Below, one piece after another: positions 41,663 to 51,157 of a DNA stretch of 64,000 bases (within the stretch, counting starts at the first letter, position 1; each line of letters starts with the position of its first letter). The translations under genes and the position numbers were made by a program. The notes beneath the pieces are model-generated. The model made no database searches. It saw only the letters and a program-made list of their open reading frames with translations, and was not told where the DNA came from. Source of the stretch: Hymenobacter sediminis (lineage in GTDB: Bacteria; Bacteroidota; Bacteroidia; Cytophagales; Hymenobacteraceae); assembly GCF_003231285.1 (NCBI RefSeq), contig NZ_QKNS01000002.1, positions 186,001-250,000 of the forward strand, given 5' to 3'.

Positions 41663-44587
41663 GCGGAGCACCGTGTTGTCGAAGGTCAACGCCACGTAGT
41701 ACAGCCCCCCGATAGTGGGGCCGGCGGCGTACTGGAAGTAGCGGTTGTTGAAGAGGTTGGCGCTGCCTACCTTGATAGTCGACTTGAGACTAGGCACGCG
41801 CACATTCACTTGGGCATCCACGGTTTGGTAGGCGGGCACGCGGCCATTGGCCAGGGGGCTTTCCCAGTAGAACGTGCTCTGGTGACGCCATACCACGTTG
41901 AAGCCCACGTTGCGCACGATTTCACGGTTGCCGAAGTTCACATTGGTTACCCAATGCGGGGTGTTGAACCCGGTCACGAAGATGTCGGCTTCCTTGTTGT
42001 CGGATAGGGCGTTGTAGTTGACGTTGCCGCCTACCGTGAACTTCTGGTAGAAGTTGTAAGTCAGGCCCAGCGTAGAGCCGTAGCTATGGTAGTTGTTGCG
42101 GGCGTTGGTGTACACGCGGTAGCGGTCCTGGCGGGCCGAGCGGTTGCTGTTGAGCGCGGCCAGCACGGCATCATCAGAGCCTACCGGTACCTGCTGGCCG
42201 CTGGCGTTCTTGGGCACGCTTACTTCTACCTGCCCCAGGAAGCCGGAGTATATGTTGTAATACGCATCCACATCAACTGACAGGCGGTTATCGAGCAGCA
42301 CGCTCCGGTAGCCGACCTCGTAGGCGTTAATCTGCTCCGGCTGCTCGGTAGGCAGGTTGCCTACTTGCAGCAACCCCCGGATTTCAGGGCGCAGGGCCGC
42401 TTGCGAAGCTGTGGTGCCGGAGTTGGCAGCCACGTAGGCATTCACAGCCGCGTTGAAGGTAGAAATGGAGGCCAGCGTGTAGGAGTTGTCGAGATAGTTG
42501 AGGCCTTCGTTTACGCGGGCCAAACCGCCTACCCGGCGCACGTTGCCGTTGTTCACGAAAGACAACGCCTCGAACAGGGACGGGAAGCGCCAGCCGTTTT
42601 GATAAGAAGCCCGGAAATTATGCTTGGCGGCCAGGGTGTACACAGCCGCTACCCGCGGGTTCAGCTTGGGGTCAAACTCGGGGTTGTAGTCGAGGCGAAG
42701 GGACGCGGTGAGCTTTAGGCGGTCTTGGAGCAGCAGCTTGGTGGCCTGCCCAAAGCCGCCTACCTTCTTATAATACTGGTAGTTGCCGCCGGGGGTAGTG
42801 CGCTGGTCGAGCGGGCGGCCGAAGTCCACGAAGTTGTTGCCGTCAGGAATTACTTCGTACACGCGGGCGTCAGCCCCCACTACTACGTCGGCAAACTTCA
42901 CTCGCTCGCCGAGGTTCCAGAGCACATCGGCGTGGTAGGTGTGGCTGCGCTGGGTGAGGGCGGCTCCGCCCGGAATAGGCGCGCCCTTCACATTCACGCC
43001 GCTGTCCCAATTGTTGGTGTGCACAATCTGGTTTTTGAGGGCGTTGAAGGCGGCGGTGCCCGGCACGGCGCGGCCCGCATCGGCGGCGGTGCGGGCCTGC
43101 TGCATGGCCGTGACCAGGTCTACGCCCTGGTTCACCTGGGTTTGCAGGCTCTGCTGAAACTTGTCGCCCCAGGTGTTGCGCACAGTGGCATTGGCCGGCG
43201 AAAGCGCGGTAGCGCCGTTTTGCAGATCCAGGTTCAGGGCCAGAGGGTTGAGGTTGTAGGAGTCGCCGGTGTTTTCTACCAGCATGTAGGCGCGGGCCGT
43301 GAAGTCCTGGCCGCGCAGCTCCAGCTTGTGGTTCTGCACCGTCACGCCATCCAACTGAATCTTGTTGCCCCGCTGAAACACGCCATCCATAAGCCCGAAT
43401 CGGTAGCCGTAACTCAGCTCCAGCTTATCCGTGAGCTTATAGTGCAGACTAGCGTCGGCCTTGATGTTGCGCACGATGGGGTTGGTGAGGTCCCGCTCGT
43501 AGTAGCCCGTGCGCCGGATGTTAAAGGTTTCGGTGCGACCCTTGTAGGTAATCGGGATGGACACGTTGCCGGCGTTATCGTCGCCGTAGCGGTTCCAGAG
43601 GTCGGCGGCCTGGTTGTTGGCCCCGCTCAACTCCGGAAAGCGCGGGTTGGCCGACGACAGGTTCTGTGGGTTCTGGTCGATTTGGGTGTTGGCCAACCAG
43701 TCGGTGCCGCGCAGGTAGCTCAGGTTCACTTTGTAGGCCCAGCGCTGCGAGGAGCCCAGGGCCTGAGCCCAGCGCAGGGCCGTTTCGGTCAGCACGCTCG
43801 GGTCGCGGTCCTTGCCATCTACGTGGTTCACGCCTACCTTCTGGTACACGCTCAGGCCCTGGTAGCTGAAAGGACTTTTAGTGGTGAGGTTGGCCATGCC
43901 GTTGATGGCATTCATGCCATACAGAGCCGAGGCCGCACCGGGCGTAATTTCCACGCTGGCAATATCCAGCTCCGTGGGCCCAATGGCGTTGCCGAGCGGT
44001 ACGCCAAGGGTAGCGGCCTGCATATCCACGCCGTCCACCAGCTGCATAAAGCGGAAGTTGTTCGGGATGTTGAAGCCGCGGGTGTTGGGCACCTTGAACG
44101 TGAGGGAGGAGGTAGTCATCTGCACGCCCTTCACGTTTTCCAGGGCGTCGTAGAAGCTGGGCGCGGGCGTTTCCTTGATGGCCCGGATGTCCAGCTTCTC
44201 AATGGCCACCGGCGACTTCAGCCGGCTCTCCTCCACCCGCGAGGCCGATACCACTACCTCGTTCATAGCCACCGCCTTCGACTCCAACTGGATGGCAATG
44301 GGCTGGCTGCCGCTGGCAATTTCCAGCTCCCGGGCTTCGTAGCCCAGAATGTTGAACACCAGCGTGAACGGAAAGCGCAGCTTGGCCTTCAGGGCAAACT
44401 GCCCGTTGCCGTCGCTGAGCGTGCCCGCCGAACCCCCCTTCACGCTAATACTCACGCCCGGCAATGGCTCCTGAGTGCCTTTTTCGCGAACGGTGCCGCT
44501 CACAGAAATCAATGCGTCTTGGGCGTGCAGGGAGGTAGCGCTGGCTAGCACCAGAGCCGGCAGCAGAGAAGCGTATGCGTGCTTCAT
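41660..44587 (-). CDS. TonB-dependent receptor in the sulfate-assimilation operon
   Basis: A 975-residue outer-membrane receptor. Signal peptide 1-22 (ending SLHA|QD), a carboxypeptidase-regulatory-like domain (about 28-108, ISVSGTVREKGTQEPLPGVSI), a plug domain (about 115-235, KVPNTRGFNIPNNFRFMQLV and GAASALYGMNAINGMANL) and the barrel. No SusD partner is present, which argues against a polysaccharide system. Between cysJ and DUF2490 in a SAM-controlled unit, it probably takes up a sulfur compound (sulfate ester, sulfonate, thiosulfate or a metal needed for the enzymes). The last strand reads YYVALTF, but six residues DNTVLR follow and the protein ends in Arg, unlike most outer-membrane proteins; the stop codon comes from a repeat border. 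Confidence 0.93.
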   Translation of the reverse strand: MKHAYASLLPALVLASATSLHAQDALISVSGTVREKGTQEPLPGVSISVKGGSAGTLSDGNGQFALKAKLRFPFTLVFNILGYEARELEIASGSQPIAIQLESKAVAMNEVVVSASRVEESRLKSPVAIEKLDIRAIKETPAPSFYDALENVKGVQMTTSSLTFKVPNTRGFNIPNNFRFMQLVDGVDMQAATLGVPLGNAIGPTELDIASVEITPGAASALYGMNAINGMANLTTKSPFSYQGLSVYQKVGVNHVDGKDRDPSVLTETALRWAQALGSSQRWAYKVNLSYLRGTDWLANTQIDQNPQNLSSANPRFPELSGANNQAADLWNRYGDDNAGNVSIPITYKGRTETFNIRRTGYYERDLTNPIVRNIKADASLHYKLTDKLELSYGYRFGLMDGVFQRGNKIQLDGVTVQNHKLELRGQDFTARAYMLVENTGDSYNLNPLALNLDLQNGATALSPANATVRNTWGDKFQQSLQTQVNQGVDLVTAMQQARTAADAGRAVPGTAAFNALKNQIVHTNNWDSGVNVKGAPIPGGAALTQRSHTYHADVLWNLGERVKFADVVVGADARVYEVIPDGNNFVDFGRPLDQRTTPGGNYQYYKKVGGFGQATKLLLQDRLKLTASLRLDYNPEFDPKLNPRVAAVYTLAAKHNFRASYQNGWRFPSLFEALSFVNNGNVRRVGGLARVNEGLNYLDNSYTLASISTFNAAVNAYVAANSGTTASQAALRPEIRGLLQVGNLPTEQPEQINAYEVGYRSVLLDNRLSVDVDAYYNIYSGFLGQVEVSVPKNASGQQVPVGSDDAVLAALNSNRSARQDRYRVYTNARNNYHSYGSTLGLTYNFYQKFTVGGNVNYNALSDNKEADIFVTGFNTPHWVTNVNFGNREIVRNVGFNVVWRHQSTFYWESPLANGRVPAYQTVDAQVNVRVPSLKSTIKVGSANLFNNRYFQYAAGPTIGGLYYVALTFDNTVLR

Positions 44588-44787
44588 GACAAATCAGATG
44601 AGGTTCTGGAAAGAAGAAGGGGTAGGGAGCAGGTCCTCGCTCGAAAAGAGCCGACCCAGATAATGGCCACGAAAGGCACGAAACGGAGAAGCTACTCGCG
44701 TCAGGCCGCGCGGCAGCAGTTACCGGCTACAACAACATCGTCTTGGCAGAAGGCGCATCATCGGATTAGAGGGAGTAGAAGGGAAGG

Positions 44788-45000
44788 TTAGAATTAGAAC
44801 TTAGCTCCCCTCCTCAGATGAGGAGGGGTTGGGGGTGGTTGATAAGAGTAGGGCGGTTTTTAGAACTAGTATCCCTTACCCAGAGGAAAGGGGTAGGACG
44901 GTGTTTAGAGCTAGACTTATTAGGGTGTTCAGACGCGCTGGTCAACCACCCCAACCCCTCCTCATCTGAGGAGGGGAGCTAGCTTCTAGCTTTAGTTTTA
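44788..45000. repeat. CTCCCC-family palindrome between the TonB receptor and cysJ
   Basis: Arms about 44803-44842 and 44942-44980 (AGCTCCCCTCCTCAGATGAG, GGGGTTGGGGGTGGTTGA and complements) flank about 100 bases. Each arm also contains its own inner palindrome CCCCTCCTCAGATGAGGAGG. The rest of the 423-base gap between the two genes shows no gene. Confidence 0.85.
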
Positions 45001-45010
45001 GTGGAATAGG

Positions 45011-46861
45011 CTAGTACACGTCCTCCAGGTAGCGGCGCGATTTGCGGAGCTGCTTGAGGTAATCGGCGGCGTAGATTTCGCCCTGGCCGCTTTCTTGGCT
45101 TATGACGGTGAGCAGGGCGCGTTGCACGTCGGCGGCCATGCGGTTTTTGTCGCCGCAGACGTAGAAGGTGGCGCCGTTTTCGAGCTGGTCGTAGAGGCGG
45201 CGGCTTTGTTGGAGCAGGCGGTGCTGGATGTATATTTTCTCCTGCTGGTCGCGGGAGAAGGCCACGTCGAGCTGGTGGAGGGTGCCGCGCTTGAGGTGCT
45301 GCAGCCACTCGGTTTGGTAGAGGAAGTCGGTGGTGAAGTGGGGGTTGCCGAACACCAGCCAGTTCTGGCCGGTAGCGCCGGTTTCGGCCCGCTCCTCCAC
45401 GAAGGCCCGGAAGGGTGCCATGCCGGTGCCCGCGCCCACCATAATGATGTCGGTGCTCGGGTCCTGGGGCAGCTTGAAGTACTCGTTGCGGTCCACCCAC
45501 ACCCGGGCCGTGTCGCCGAGGTGTAGCTGATCGGCCTGAAAGCTGGAGCAGGCGCCGTGCTTGTGGCGGCCGTTGCTCTGGTAGCGCACCGCCCCCACGG
45601 TCAGGTGCACTTCCTCGGGGTGAGCCAGCAAGGAAGAAGCAATGGAATACGCCCGGGCCGGCAAGGGCCGCAGCACCGCCGCCAGCTGCTGCCCCGACAG
45701 CTCCACCGGAAACTCTTGGAGCAAATCGGCTACGTCGCGGCCGTAGAGGTAAGCGGGCAAGGCCGCTTTTTCGGCCAGGATTTCGCGCAGTTTGGGGTGC
45801 TGCGGAGCTACGGCGGCGTAGCGTTCCAGCACGTCGCGGGTCACCACAGAAAGTTCGAGGCGCTCCGTGAGGGCCGTGCTCAGGTCCAGCTCAGTGGTTT
45901 CCAGGCGTACGGGGGCGGTGGCATCCAGGCGGGCGGCCGCCAGCACTTCCTGCACCAGGCCGGGGCGGTTACGGGGCTGCACCATTAGGGCGTCGCCGGC
46001 TTCGTACTGAATGCCCGAGCCGGCCAGGGAAAACTCCAGGTGGTACGTTTCCTTGGTGGAGCCACGGCCGTTGAGCTGAATCTTTTCTAGCAACTCCGCC
46101 TCAAACGGGTTGCGGCTGGTATATTCTACCTGTTCTTCCAGTTCCACTTCTGCACCGCCTACCAGAGCCGGAAGGGCAACCGGTTTTACCTGCGCATGGG
46201 CCGCAGCTACCGCCACTGGCGCCGCTACCTGTGGCACCGATTCGGCAATCAGGCCCAGCACTTGCTCGGCCCAGCGGCGGGCTTCGGCTTCGAACTCCAC
46301 GTCGCAGTCCACGCGCTCCAGCAGGCGTTTGGCCCCCAACTCGGCCAGGCGCTGGTCGAACTCAAAACCCGTCTGGCAGAACTGCAGGTAGCTTTTGTCG
46401 CCGAGGGCCAGCACCGCGAAACGCAGGTCGGGCAGCTTGGGGGCGCGGTTGCTCAGTAAGAACTGGTGCAGCTCCTCGGCCGCAATAGGCGGGTCTCCCT
46501 CGCCCTGGGTGCTCACCACTACCAATAGCTGCTGCTCGGTTTTGAGGTCCTTGGTGGGGTAGTCGTTCATGTCGCGCACGGTGGCTACCAGGCCGCGCTG
46601 CCGGGCGGCTTCAGCCGCAATACCCGCTGCCTTCTTGCTGTTGCCGGTTTGAGAGCCGTAGAGAATGGTGAGACTGGGAGCTACGGACGTGGCAATCGGG
46701 GCGGTTGCCGCTGCCGGAATAGCGGCTGCCGGAGCAGCGTCCGAGCCAGCCCGACCGTAGAGGTAGCCACTCAGCCAGAGCAGTTGGCGGTCGGTGAGGC
46801 CGGCCGTCAGCTGCTGCAGCGTGGCTTCATCAAGGCCGATGGGAAGAGTGGGGGAAGACAT
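45011..46861 (-). CDS. cysJ: Sulfite reductase flavoprotein subunit
   Basis: A 616-residue diflavin reductase that passes electrons from NADPH through FAD and FMN to CysI. It starts with the short CysJ leader (LTDRQLLWLSGYLYG), then a flavodoxin domain (ILYGSQTGNSKKAAGIAAEA, VVVSTQGEGDPP), an FAD-binding domain (RAYSIASS), an NADPH-binding domain (VGAGTGMAPFRAFVEER) and the standard C-terminus (KSRRYLEDVY). The N-terminal linker (about 42-60) is Ala-rich. The ATG at 46861 is followed directly by the conserved leader. It lies between cobA and the TonB receptor. Confidence 0.96.
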   Translation of the reverse strand: MSSPTLPIGLDEATLQQLTAGLTDRQLLWLSGYLYGRAGSDAAPAAAIPAAATAPIATSVAPSLTILYGSQTGNSKKAAGIAAEAARQRGLVATVRDMNDYPTKDLKTEQQLLVVVSTQGEGDPPIAAEELHQFLLSNRAPKLPDLRFAVLALGDKSYLQFCQTGFEFDQRLAELGAKRLLERVDCDVEFEAEARRWAEQVLGLIAESVPQVAAPVAVAAAHAQVKPVALPALVGGAEVELEEQVEYTSRNPFEAELLEKIQLNGRGSTKETYHLEFSLAGSGIQYEAGDALMVQPRNRPGLVQEVLAAARLDATAPVRLETTELDLSTALTERLELSVVTRDVLERYAAVAPQHPKLREILAEKAALPAYLYGRDVADLLQEFPVELSGQQLAAVLRPLPARAYSIASSLLAHPEEVHLTVGAVRYQSNGRHKHGACSSFQADQLHLGDTARVWVDRNEYFKLPQDPSTDIIMVGAGTGMAPFRAFVEERAETGATGQNWLVFGNPHFTTDFLYQTEWLQHLKRGTLHQLDVAFSRDQQEKIYIQHRLLQQSRRLYDQLENGATFYVCGDKNRMAADVQRALLTVISQESGQGEIYAADYLKQLRKSRRYLEDVY

Positions 46862-46905
46862 GAGCGGGAATAATGTTGGTTGTGGAAAAGCGGAGCAGAA
46901 ATAAA

Positions 46906-47709
46906 TCAGGCCACCTCAGCGTAGGAGGGTGGCGGTAACACGGCGAAAGCCGCTGGCGGGAGCGTAGTCGCCAGACTGGCCGGAGTAGCTAAGCGAACTA
47001 CCTCACCAATAATGATGATGGCCGGCGCCCCGATACCGGCCGCGGCGGCGCGGGCGGGCAGCTCGGCTACCGTACCGGTTACTACCCGCGCCTGGGGTAG
47101 GGTGCCGTTCTGCACGATGGCCGCCGGGGTGTCGGCCTGCCCGCAACGGCTGAACACGGCCACGATATTTTCCAGCTCGCCCAGGCCCATGAGTATCACA
47201 GTAGTAGCGCGCGACTGAGCGGCCTCGGCCACGCTGCCCGACAACTCGCCGGTAGCCGTAGTGGCCGTAATCACCCGAAATCCTTCGCTCAGGCCGCGGT
47301 GCGTAACTGGAATGCCCGCGCTGCCCGCCGCCGCTACCGCGCTGCTAATGCCCGGTACATAGTCAGCAGTTAGGCCGTGGGCTTCAGCGTAAAGCATTTC
47401 CTCTCGGCCCCGCCCGAACACAAATGGGTCGCCGCCCTTCAGGCGCACCACGTGGCCGTAGCGGTGAGCGTACTCCACAATCAGGGCGTTGATTTCGTCC
47501 TGCGAGTGGCTGCGCATACCGCGGCGCTTGCCCACGGGCACGGTTACAGCCGCAGGGCGTGCGTGCTGGAGCAGGGCGTGGTTGGCCAGGGCATCGTAGA
47601 GAATCACGTCGGCCTCGGCCAGCACCCGCGCCCCTTTGAGCGTGAGCAGCTCCGGGTCGCCGGGCCCGGCCCCGAGCACCGTCAGGCGCGGTAGTTTGGT
47701 GGTGGACAT
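46906..47709 (-). CDS. cobA: Uroporphyrinogen-III C-methyltransferase
   Basis: A 267-residue SAM-dependent enzyme that makes precorrin-2, the first committed step to siroheme. Family segments are VLGAGPGDPELLTLKGARVL, LKGGDPFVFGRGREE and PGISSAVAAAGSAGIPVTHR. With the Met8-like half of the fusion protein it completes siroheme synthesis; siroheme is the cofactor of CysI, which explains its place in the unit. It uses SAM and is thus regulated by its own substrate through the riboswitch. The C-terminal 30 residues (ATTLPPAAFAVLPPPSYAEV) extend past the family core. Confidence 0.95.
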   Translation of the reverse strand: MSTTKLPRLTVLGAGPGDPELLTLKGARVLAEADVILYDALANHALLQHARPAAVTVPVGKRRGMRSHSQDEINALIVEYAHRYGHVVRLKGGDPFVFGRGREEMLYAEAHGLTADYVPGISSAVAAAGSAGIPVTHRGLSEGFRVITATTATGELSGSVAEAAQSRATTVILMGLGELENIVAVFSRCGQADTPAAIVQNGTLPQARVVTGTVAELPARAAAAGIGAPAIIIIGEVVRLATPASLATTLPPAAFAVLPPPSYAEVA

Positions 47710-47754
47710 GGGGGTAGGGGAAGTGAAGTGATTCAGCGGCTAGCCTGTTGCGCC

Positions 47755-47846
47755 TTGTCATCCTGAGCGGGAGCTAAGAACCTCTGCTGAGGGTAATTAC
47801 TACTCATGTGAAGCAGTAGAGGTCCTTCGCGCTGCTCAGGATGAGA
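47755..47846. repeat. GTCATCCTGAGC-family palindrome between cysN and cobA
   Basis: TTGTCATCCTGAGCGGGAGC at the left and GGTCCTTCGCGCTGCTCAGG at the right form imperfect complementary arms around a variable centre. Confidence 0.8.
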
Positions 47847-47871
47847 GGAGCAGGTAGGGGCAGAAAATCAA

Positions 47872-49158
47872 TTAGATAGAGAAGGCCACTGGTGGACCCA
47901 CGGGTAGGGTGAAGTACTCGGAGTTAGCCGCTTCCACGAGGCCGGCCGCTACGGTATCGCCGGTCAGCTCATCGACGAGGATAAAGGAACCGGAGGCGCG
48001 GTTTTCCAGGTAGGTGTCCACGGCCAGGGGTAGGGCCGTTTTCAGGCGCACCCGCACGATGTCGTTGAGCTGGGCCGAATCGGCGGCGGCGCGGGCGAAG
48101 GTGTGCACGTTCACCTTATAGAGGATGGCTGGAATGGCCGCTTTCACCAGCGCGGAATGATGCTGCACCAGCAGCTTACGGCCGGGCCAGAGGGGATGCT
48201 CACTCATCCAGCACAGGGTAGCTTCCAGCTCGCGGGTAGGGGTAGGGGCCTCGGCCAGCGGCACGATGGAGTCGCCGCGGCTCACGTCCACGTCGTCGCG
48301 CAGGCGCAACACCACGGCCTGGGGCGCGGAAGCCGTTTCTACTTCCTGCTGGTTTACTTCAATGGCTTCGATTTCCGACTGCAGGCCGGAGGGTAGCACC
48401 GTTACCCGGTCGCCGCGGCGGTACTGGCCGCTCTGGATCTGGCCGGCGTAGCCACGGTAGTCGGGCAGCTCGGCGGTTTGGGGCCGGATGACGTACTGGA
48501 CCTGGAAGCGACCCGGCGCGGCCGTTTCCGAAGCGCCGGGTACGCTTTCCAGGTGCTCCAGTAGGCTCGGGCCAGTGTACCAGGGTAAGAGCACCGACTT
48601 CTTCACCACGTTGTCGCCGTTGAGGGCACTGAGCGGAATAGCCGTGGCCACGGGCAGGTTGAAGTGGTTGGTCAGCTCGGCATAATCGGTGGCAATCCGG
48701 GCGAAAACCGCTTCGTCGTAGCCCACCAAATCCATTTTGTTCACGGCCAGCACAAAGTGCCGGATACCCAGCAGGGCGGCAATGAGCGTGTGGCGGCGGG
48801 TTTGCTCAATCACGCCCTGGCGGGCATCTACCAGCACAATGGCCAAGTCGGCGTTGCTGGCGCCGGTGACCATGTTGCGGGTGTACTGCACGTGACCCGG
48901 CGCATCGGTGATGATAAACTTGCGGCGGGGGGTAGTGAAGTACTTGTACGCCACGTCAATAGTGATGCCTTGCTCGCGTTCGGCCCGCAAGCCGTCGGTC
49001 AGCAAAGCCAAATCCACGGTGCCATTAGAAGCTTGGCGCTTTTCCAGGGCCGCCAGTACGTCCAGCGACACCGATTCGGAATCGTAGAGCAGCCGCCCAA
49101 TCAGCGTGCTTTTGCCGTCATCGACGCTGCCGCAGGTGATAAATCGAAGAAGATCCAT
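47872..49158 (-). CDS. cysN: Sulfate adenylyltransferase GTPase subunit
   Basis: A 428-residue translation-factor-like GTPase that with CysD makes APS from sulfate and ATP. Visible G motifs: G1 GSVDDGKSTLIGRLL, G3 DAPGHVQYTRNM and G4 NKMDLV. Beta-barrel domains follow. There is no C-terminal APS-kinase (CysC) domain, in agreement with the APS-reductase type of CysH here. ATG at 49158 (MDLLRFITCGSVDDG) is chosen; the frame from 49239 adds 27 residues. It is 92 bases downstream of the cysD stop. Confidence 0.96.
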   Translation of the reverse strand: MDLLRFITCGSVDDGKSTLIGRLLYDSESVSLDVLAALEKRQASNGTVDLALLTDGLRAEREQGITIDVAYKYFTTPRRKFIITDAPGHVQYTRNMVTGASNADLAIVLVDARQGVIEQTRRHTLIAALLGIRHFVLAVNKMDLVGYDEAVFARIATDYAELTNHFNLPVATAIPLSALNGDNVVKKSVLLPWYTGPSLLEHLESVPGASETAAPGRFQVQYVIRPQTAELPDYRGYAGQIQSGQYRRGDRVTVLPSGLQSEIEAIEVNQQEVETASAPQAVVLRLRDDVDVSRGDSIVPLAEAPTPTRELEATLCWMSEHPLWPGRKLLVQHHSALVKAAIPAILYKVNVHTFARAAADSAQLNDIVRVRLKTALPLAVDTYLENRASGSFILVDELTGDTVAAGLVEAANSEYFTLPVGPPVAFSI

Positions 49159-49250
49159 TTGGTGAAATTGTGAGGTTGTGAACGTGTGAGTTTGTCGTGC
49201 AGGTGAAGGAGGAATCAGATTCGCAACTTCACCTTTCACAACTTCACCAC

Positions 49251-50162
49251 TTAGAAATACCCGTTGCGCTTGCGGTCTTCCATGCCGGCTTCCGAGATGT
49301 TGTCGTCGAGGCGGGTGGCGCCCCGTTCGCTCACCTTGGCCAGCAGCAGGTCTTGGATGATGTCTTCCACGGTGGCGGCGTCGCTTTCCACAGCGGCGGT
49401 GCAGGTAGAGTCGCCCACGGTGCGGAAGCGCACTTGGCGGGTCACGATTTCATCGTCCTCATCGAGGCGCAGGTGCTCGGAAAGGCCTAGCAGCTGGCCG
49501 GTGGGCAGTACCACGCAGCGGCGCTCATGACCGAAGTAGATGTCGGGCAGGGCAATGTTTTCGCGCTGAATGTAGCGCCACACATCTAGCTCCGTCCAGT
49601 TGGAAATGGGGAATACGCGCACATTTTCGCCCTTCTGAATGCGGCCGTTGTACACGTTCCAGAGCTCGGGGCGCTGCCGCTTAGGGTCCCACTGACCAAA
49701 TTCGTCGCGGACGGAGAAAATGCGCTCCTTGGCCCGGGCCTTCTCCTCGTCGCGGCGGGCTCCCCCAATACAGGCGTCAAACTCAAACTCCTCGATTACC
49801 TCTAGCAGCGTGTAGGTCTGCAGCGGGTTGCGGCTGGGGTACTTGCCGCCCGGCTCGCGCAGGCGCTGCCGCTTGATGGTGTCTTCCACCTTGCGGACAA
49901 TGAGCTTTTCGCCCAGACTTTCGGCCAACTGGTCGCGGTACTGCAGCACTTCGGGGAAGTTGTGGCCAGTATCCACGTGCACCAGCGGGAAGGGGAAGCG
50001 GCCGGGCCGGAAGGCCTTTTCCGCGAGGCGGGTCAGCACGATGGAATCTTTGCCACCCGAAAAAAGCAGGGCTGGGCGCTCAAACTGGCCGGCCACTTCC
50101 CGCAGGATGTGGATGGCTTCGGCTTCCAGCCGGTCGAGGTAATCGAAAGAAGGGGTACTCAT
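49251..50162 (-). CDS. cysD: Sulfate adenylyltransferase catalytic subunit
   Basis: A 303-residue ATP-PPi-type enzyme (PAPS-reductase fold). The P-loop is LLFSGGKDSIVL; other conserved parts are VHVDTGHNFPEVLQYRD, CIGGARRDEEKARAKER and the C-terminal GMEDRKRNGYF. It adenylates sulfate to APS, driven by CysN GTP hydrolysis. Length is standard. It lies 81 bases downstream of cysH in the sulfur series. Confidence 0.97.
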   Translation of the reverse strand: MSTPSFDYLDRLEAEAIHILREVAGQFERPALLFSGGKDSIVLTRLAEKAFRPGRFPFPLVHVDTGHNFPEVLQYRDQLAESLGEKLIVRKVEDTIKRQRLREPGGKYPSRNPLQTYTLLEVIEEFEFDACIGGARRDEEKARAKERIFSVRDEFGQWDPKRQRPELWNVYNGRIQKGENVRVFPISNWTELDVWRYIQRENIALPDIYFGHERRCVVLPTGQLLGLSEHLRLDEDDEIVTRQVRFRTVGDSTCTAAVESDAATVEDIIQDLLLAKVSERGATRLDDNISEAGMEDRKRNGYF

Positions 50163-50243
50163 GTGTAGAACACGATTTAGTGCAGAGGTCAGCTAGCCTA
50201 GCGAAGCCTCTGAAGAGGCGAATGAGAGGTAAAAGGCCTGTAA

Positions 50244-51020
50244 TTAGCCGGCCGGAACGGGCTCCACTACCGGGTCGGGGCCGTTGTGGTGGGCGGTAGC
50301 GTGGAGGCCACATTCTTTAGCCGAGAGGTCTTCCCACCACCAGCGGCCGGCCCGGAAATCCTCACCCGGCCGGATGGCGCGGGTGCAAGGGGCGCACCCA
50401 ATACTCACGAATCCCTGTTGGTGCAGGGTGTTTACCGGCACGTTGTGCTCCTTGGTGAACGCCACCGCCTGCTCCCAGGTCCAGTCGAAGAGCGGATGAA
50501 CCTTTACGAGGTTGTGGGCCGCATCCCATTCCACTGGGTCCATGGTTTGGCGGTTCTGTGACTGCTCGGCGCGGATGCCGGTAACCCAAGCTGCCTTGCC
50601 AGTCAGGGCGCGGTTCAGGGGCTCTACCTTGCGAATAAAGCAGCACTCCTTGCGGTTGTCCACGCTCTCGTAGAAAGAGTTAGGGCCCTTCGCGAGCATC
50701 AGCTGCTCCACGCTTTCCCGCTGGGGGTAGTACACCGCAATGGGCTGCTCGTACTTCAGCAAGGTCTTGTTCCAGGTGGCGTAGGTTTCCTGGAAGTTCC
50801 GGCCCGTATCGAGGGTGAAAACCTGGATAGGAAGCTGGTGGCTGAAAATCAAATGGCTGATAATCTGGTCTTCCAAACCGAAGGAGGTCGAGAATACAGC
50901 CTGCTCGGGGAAAAGCTCAGCCACAAGGCGCAGCCGCTCCAGAGCGGAAGCCTGAATCAGCCGGGGGCGCAGGTCGTCGAGCAAAGCCCGGACGGCCGGC
51001 GCAGCATCTGCTGCGGACAT
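50244..51020 (-). CDS. cysH: Assimilatory APS reductase (CysH family, iron-sulfur type)
   Basis: A 258-residue reductase. The PAPS-reductase fold is shown by VFSTSFGLEDQIISHLI and FTLDTGRNFQETY. A Cys-Cys pair in RKECCFIRK and CAPC in IGCAPCTRAI form the four-Cys site of a [4Fe-4S] cluster, which marks APS-using enzymes; the catalytic Cys is in the C-terminal ECGLHA. No cysC (APS kinase) is in this cluster, which fits direct APS reduction to sulfite. First gene of the unit after the SAM riboswitch and Cys-rich leader. Confidence 0.94.
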   Translation of the reverse strand: MSAADAAPAVRALLDDLRPRLIQASALERLRLVAELFPEQAVFSTSFGLEDQIISHLIFSHQLPIQVFTLDTGRNFQETYATWNKTLLKYEQPIAVYYPQRESVEQLMLAKGPNSFYESVDNRKECCFIRKVEPLNRALTGKAAWVTGIRAEQSQNRQTMDPVEWDAAHNLVKVHPLFDWTWEQAVAFTKEHNVPVNTLHQQGFVSIGCAPCTRAIRPGEDFRAGRWWWEDLSAKECGLHATAHHNGPDPVVEPVPAG

Positions 51021-51157
51021 AACAAGAAGGGAGAGGGAAGCCGGCCCGCAGGCGCAAACTTCAGCTGACAGAATAGCCCTACCCTGCGTTAGCGGCCAAA
51101 CAGCAAGGCGCAGCCAGCAGTGGTAAAGGCAAAAAGTCGGATGTACGGGCAGAGTTA

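Noticed and set aside
42725..44548. 607-codon open frame opposite the TonB receptor gene
   Set aside because: Low-complexity His/Val/Gly-rich translation with no family features; it is the antisense shadow of a well-supported receptor gene.
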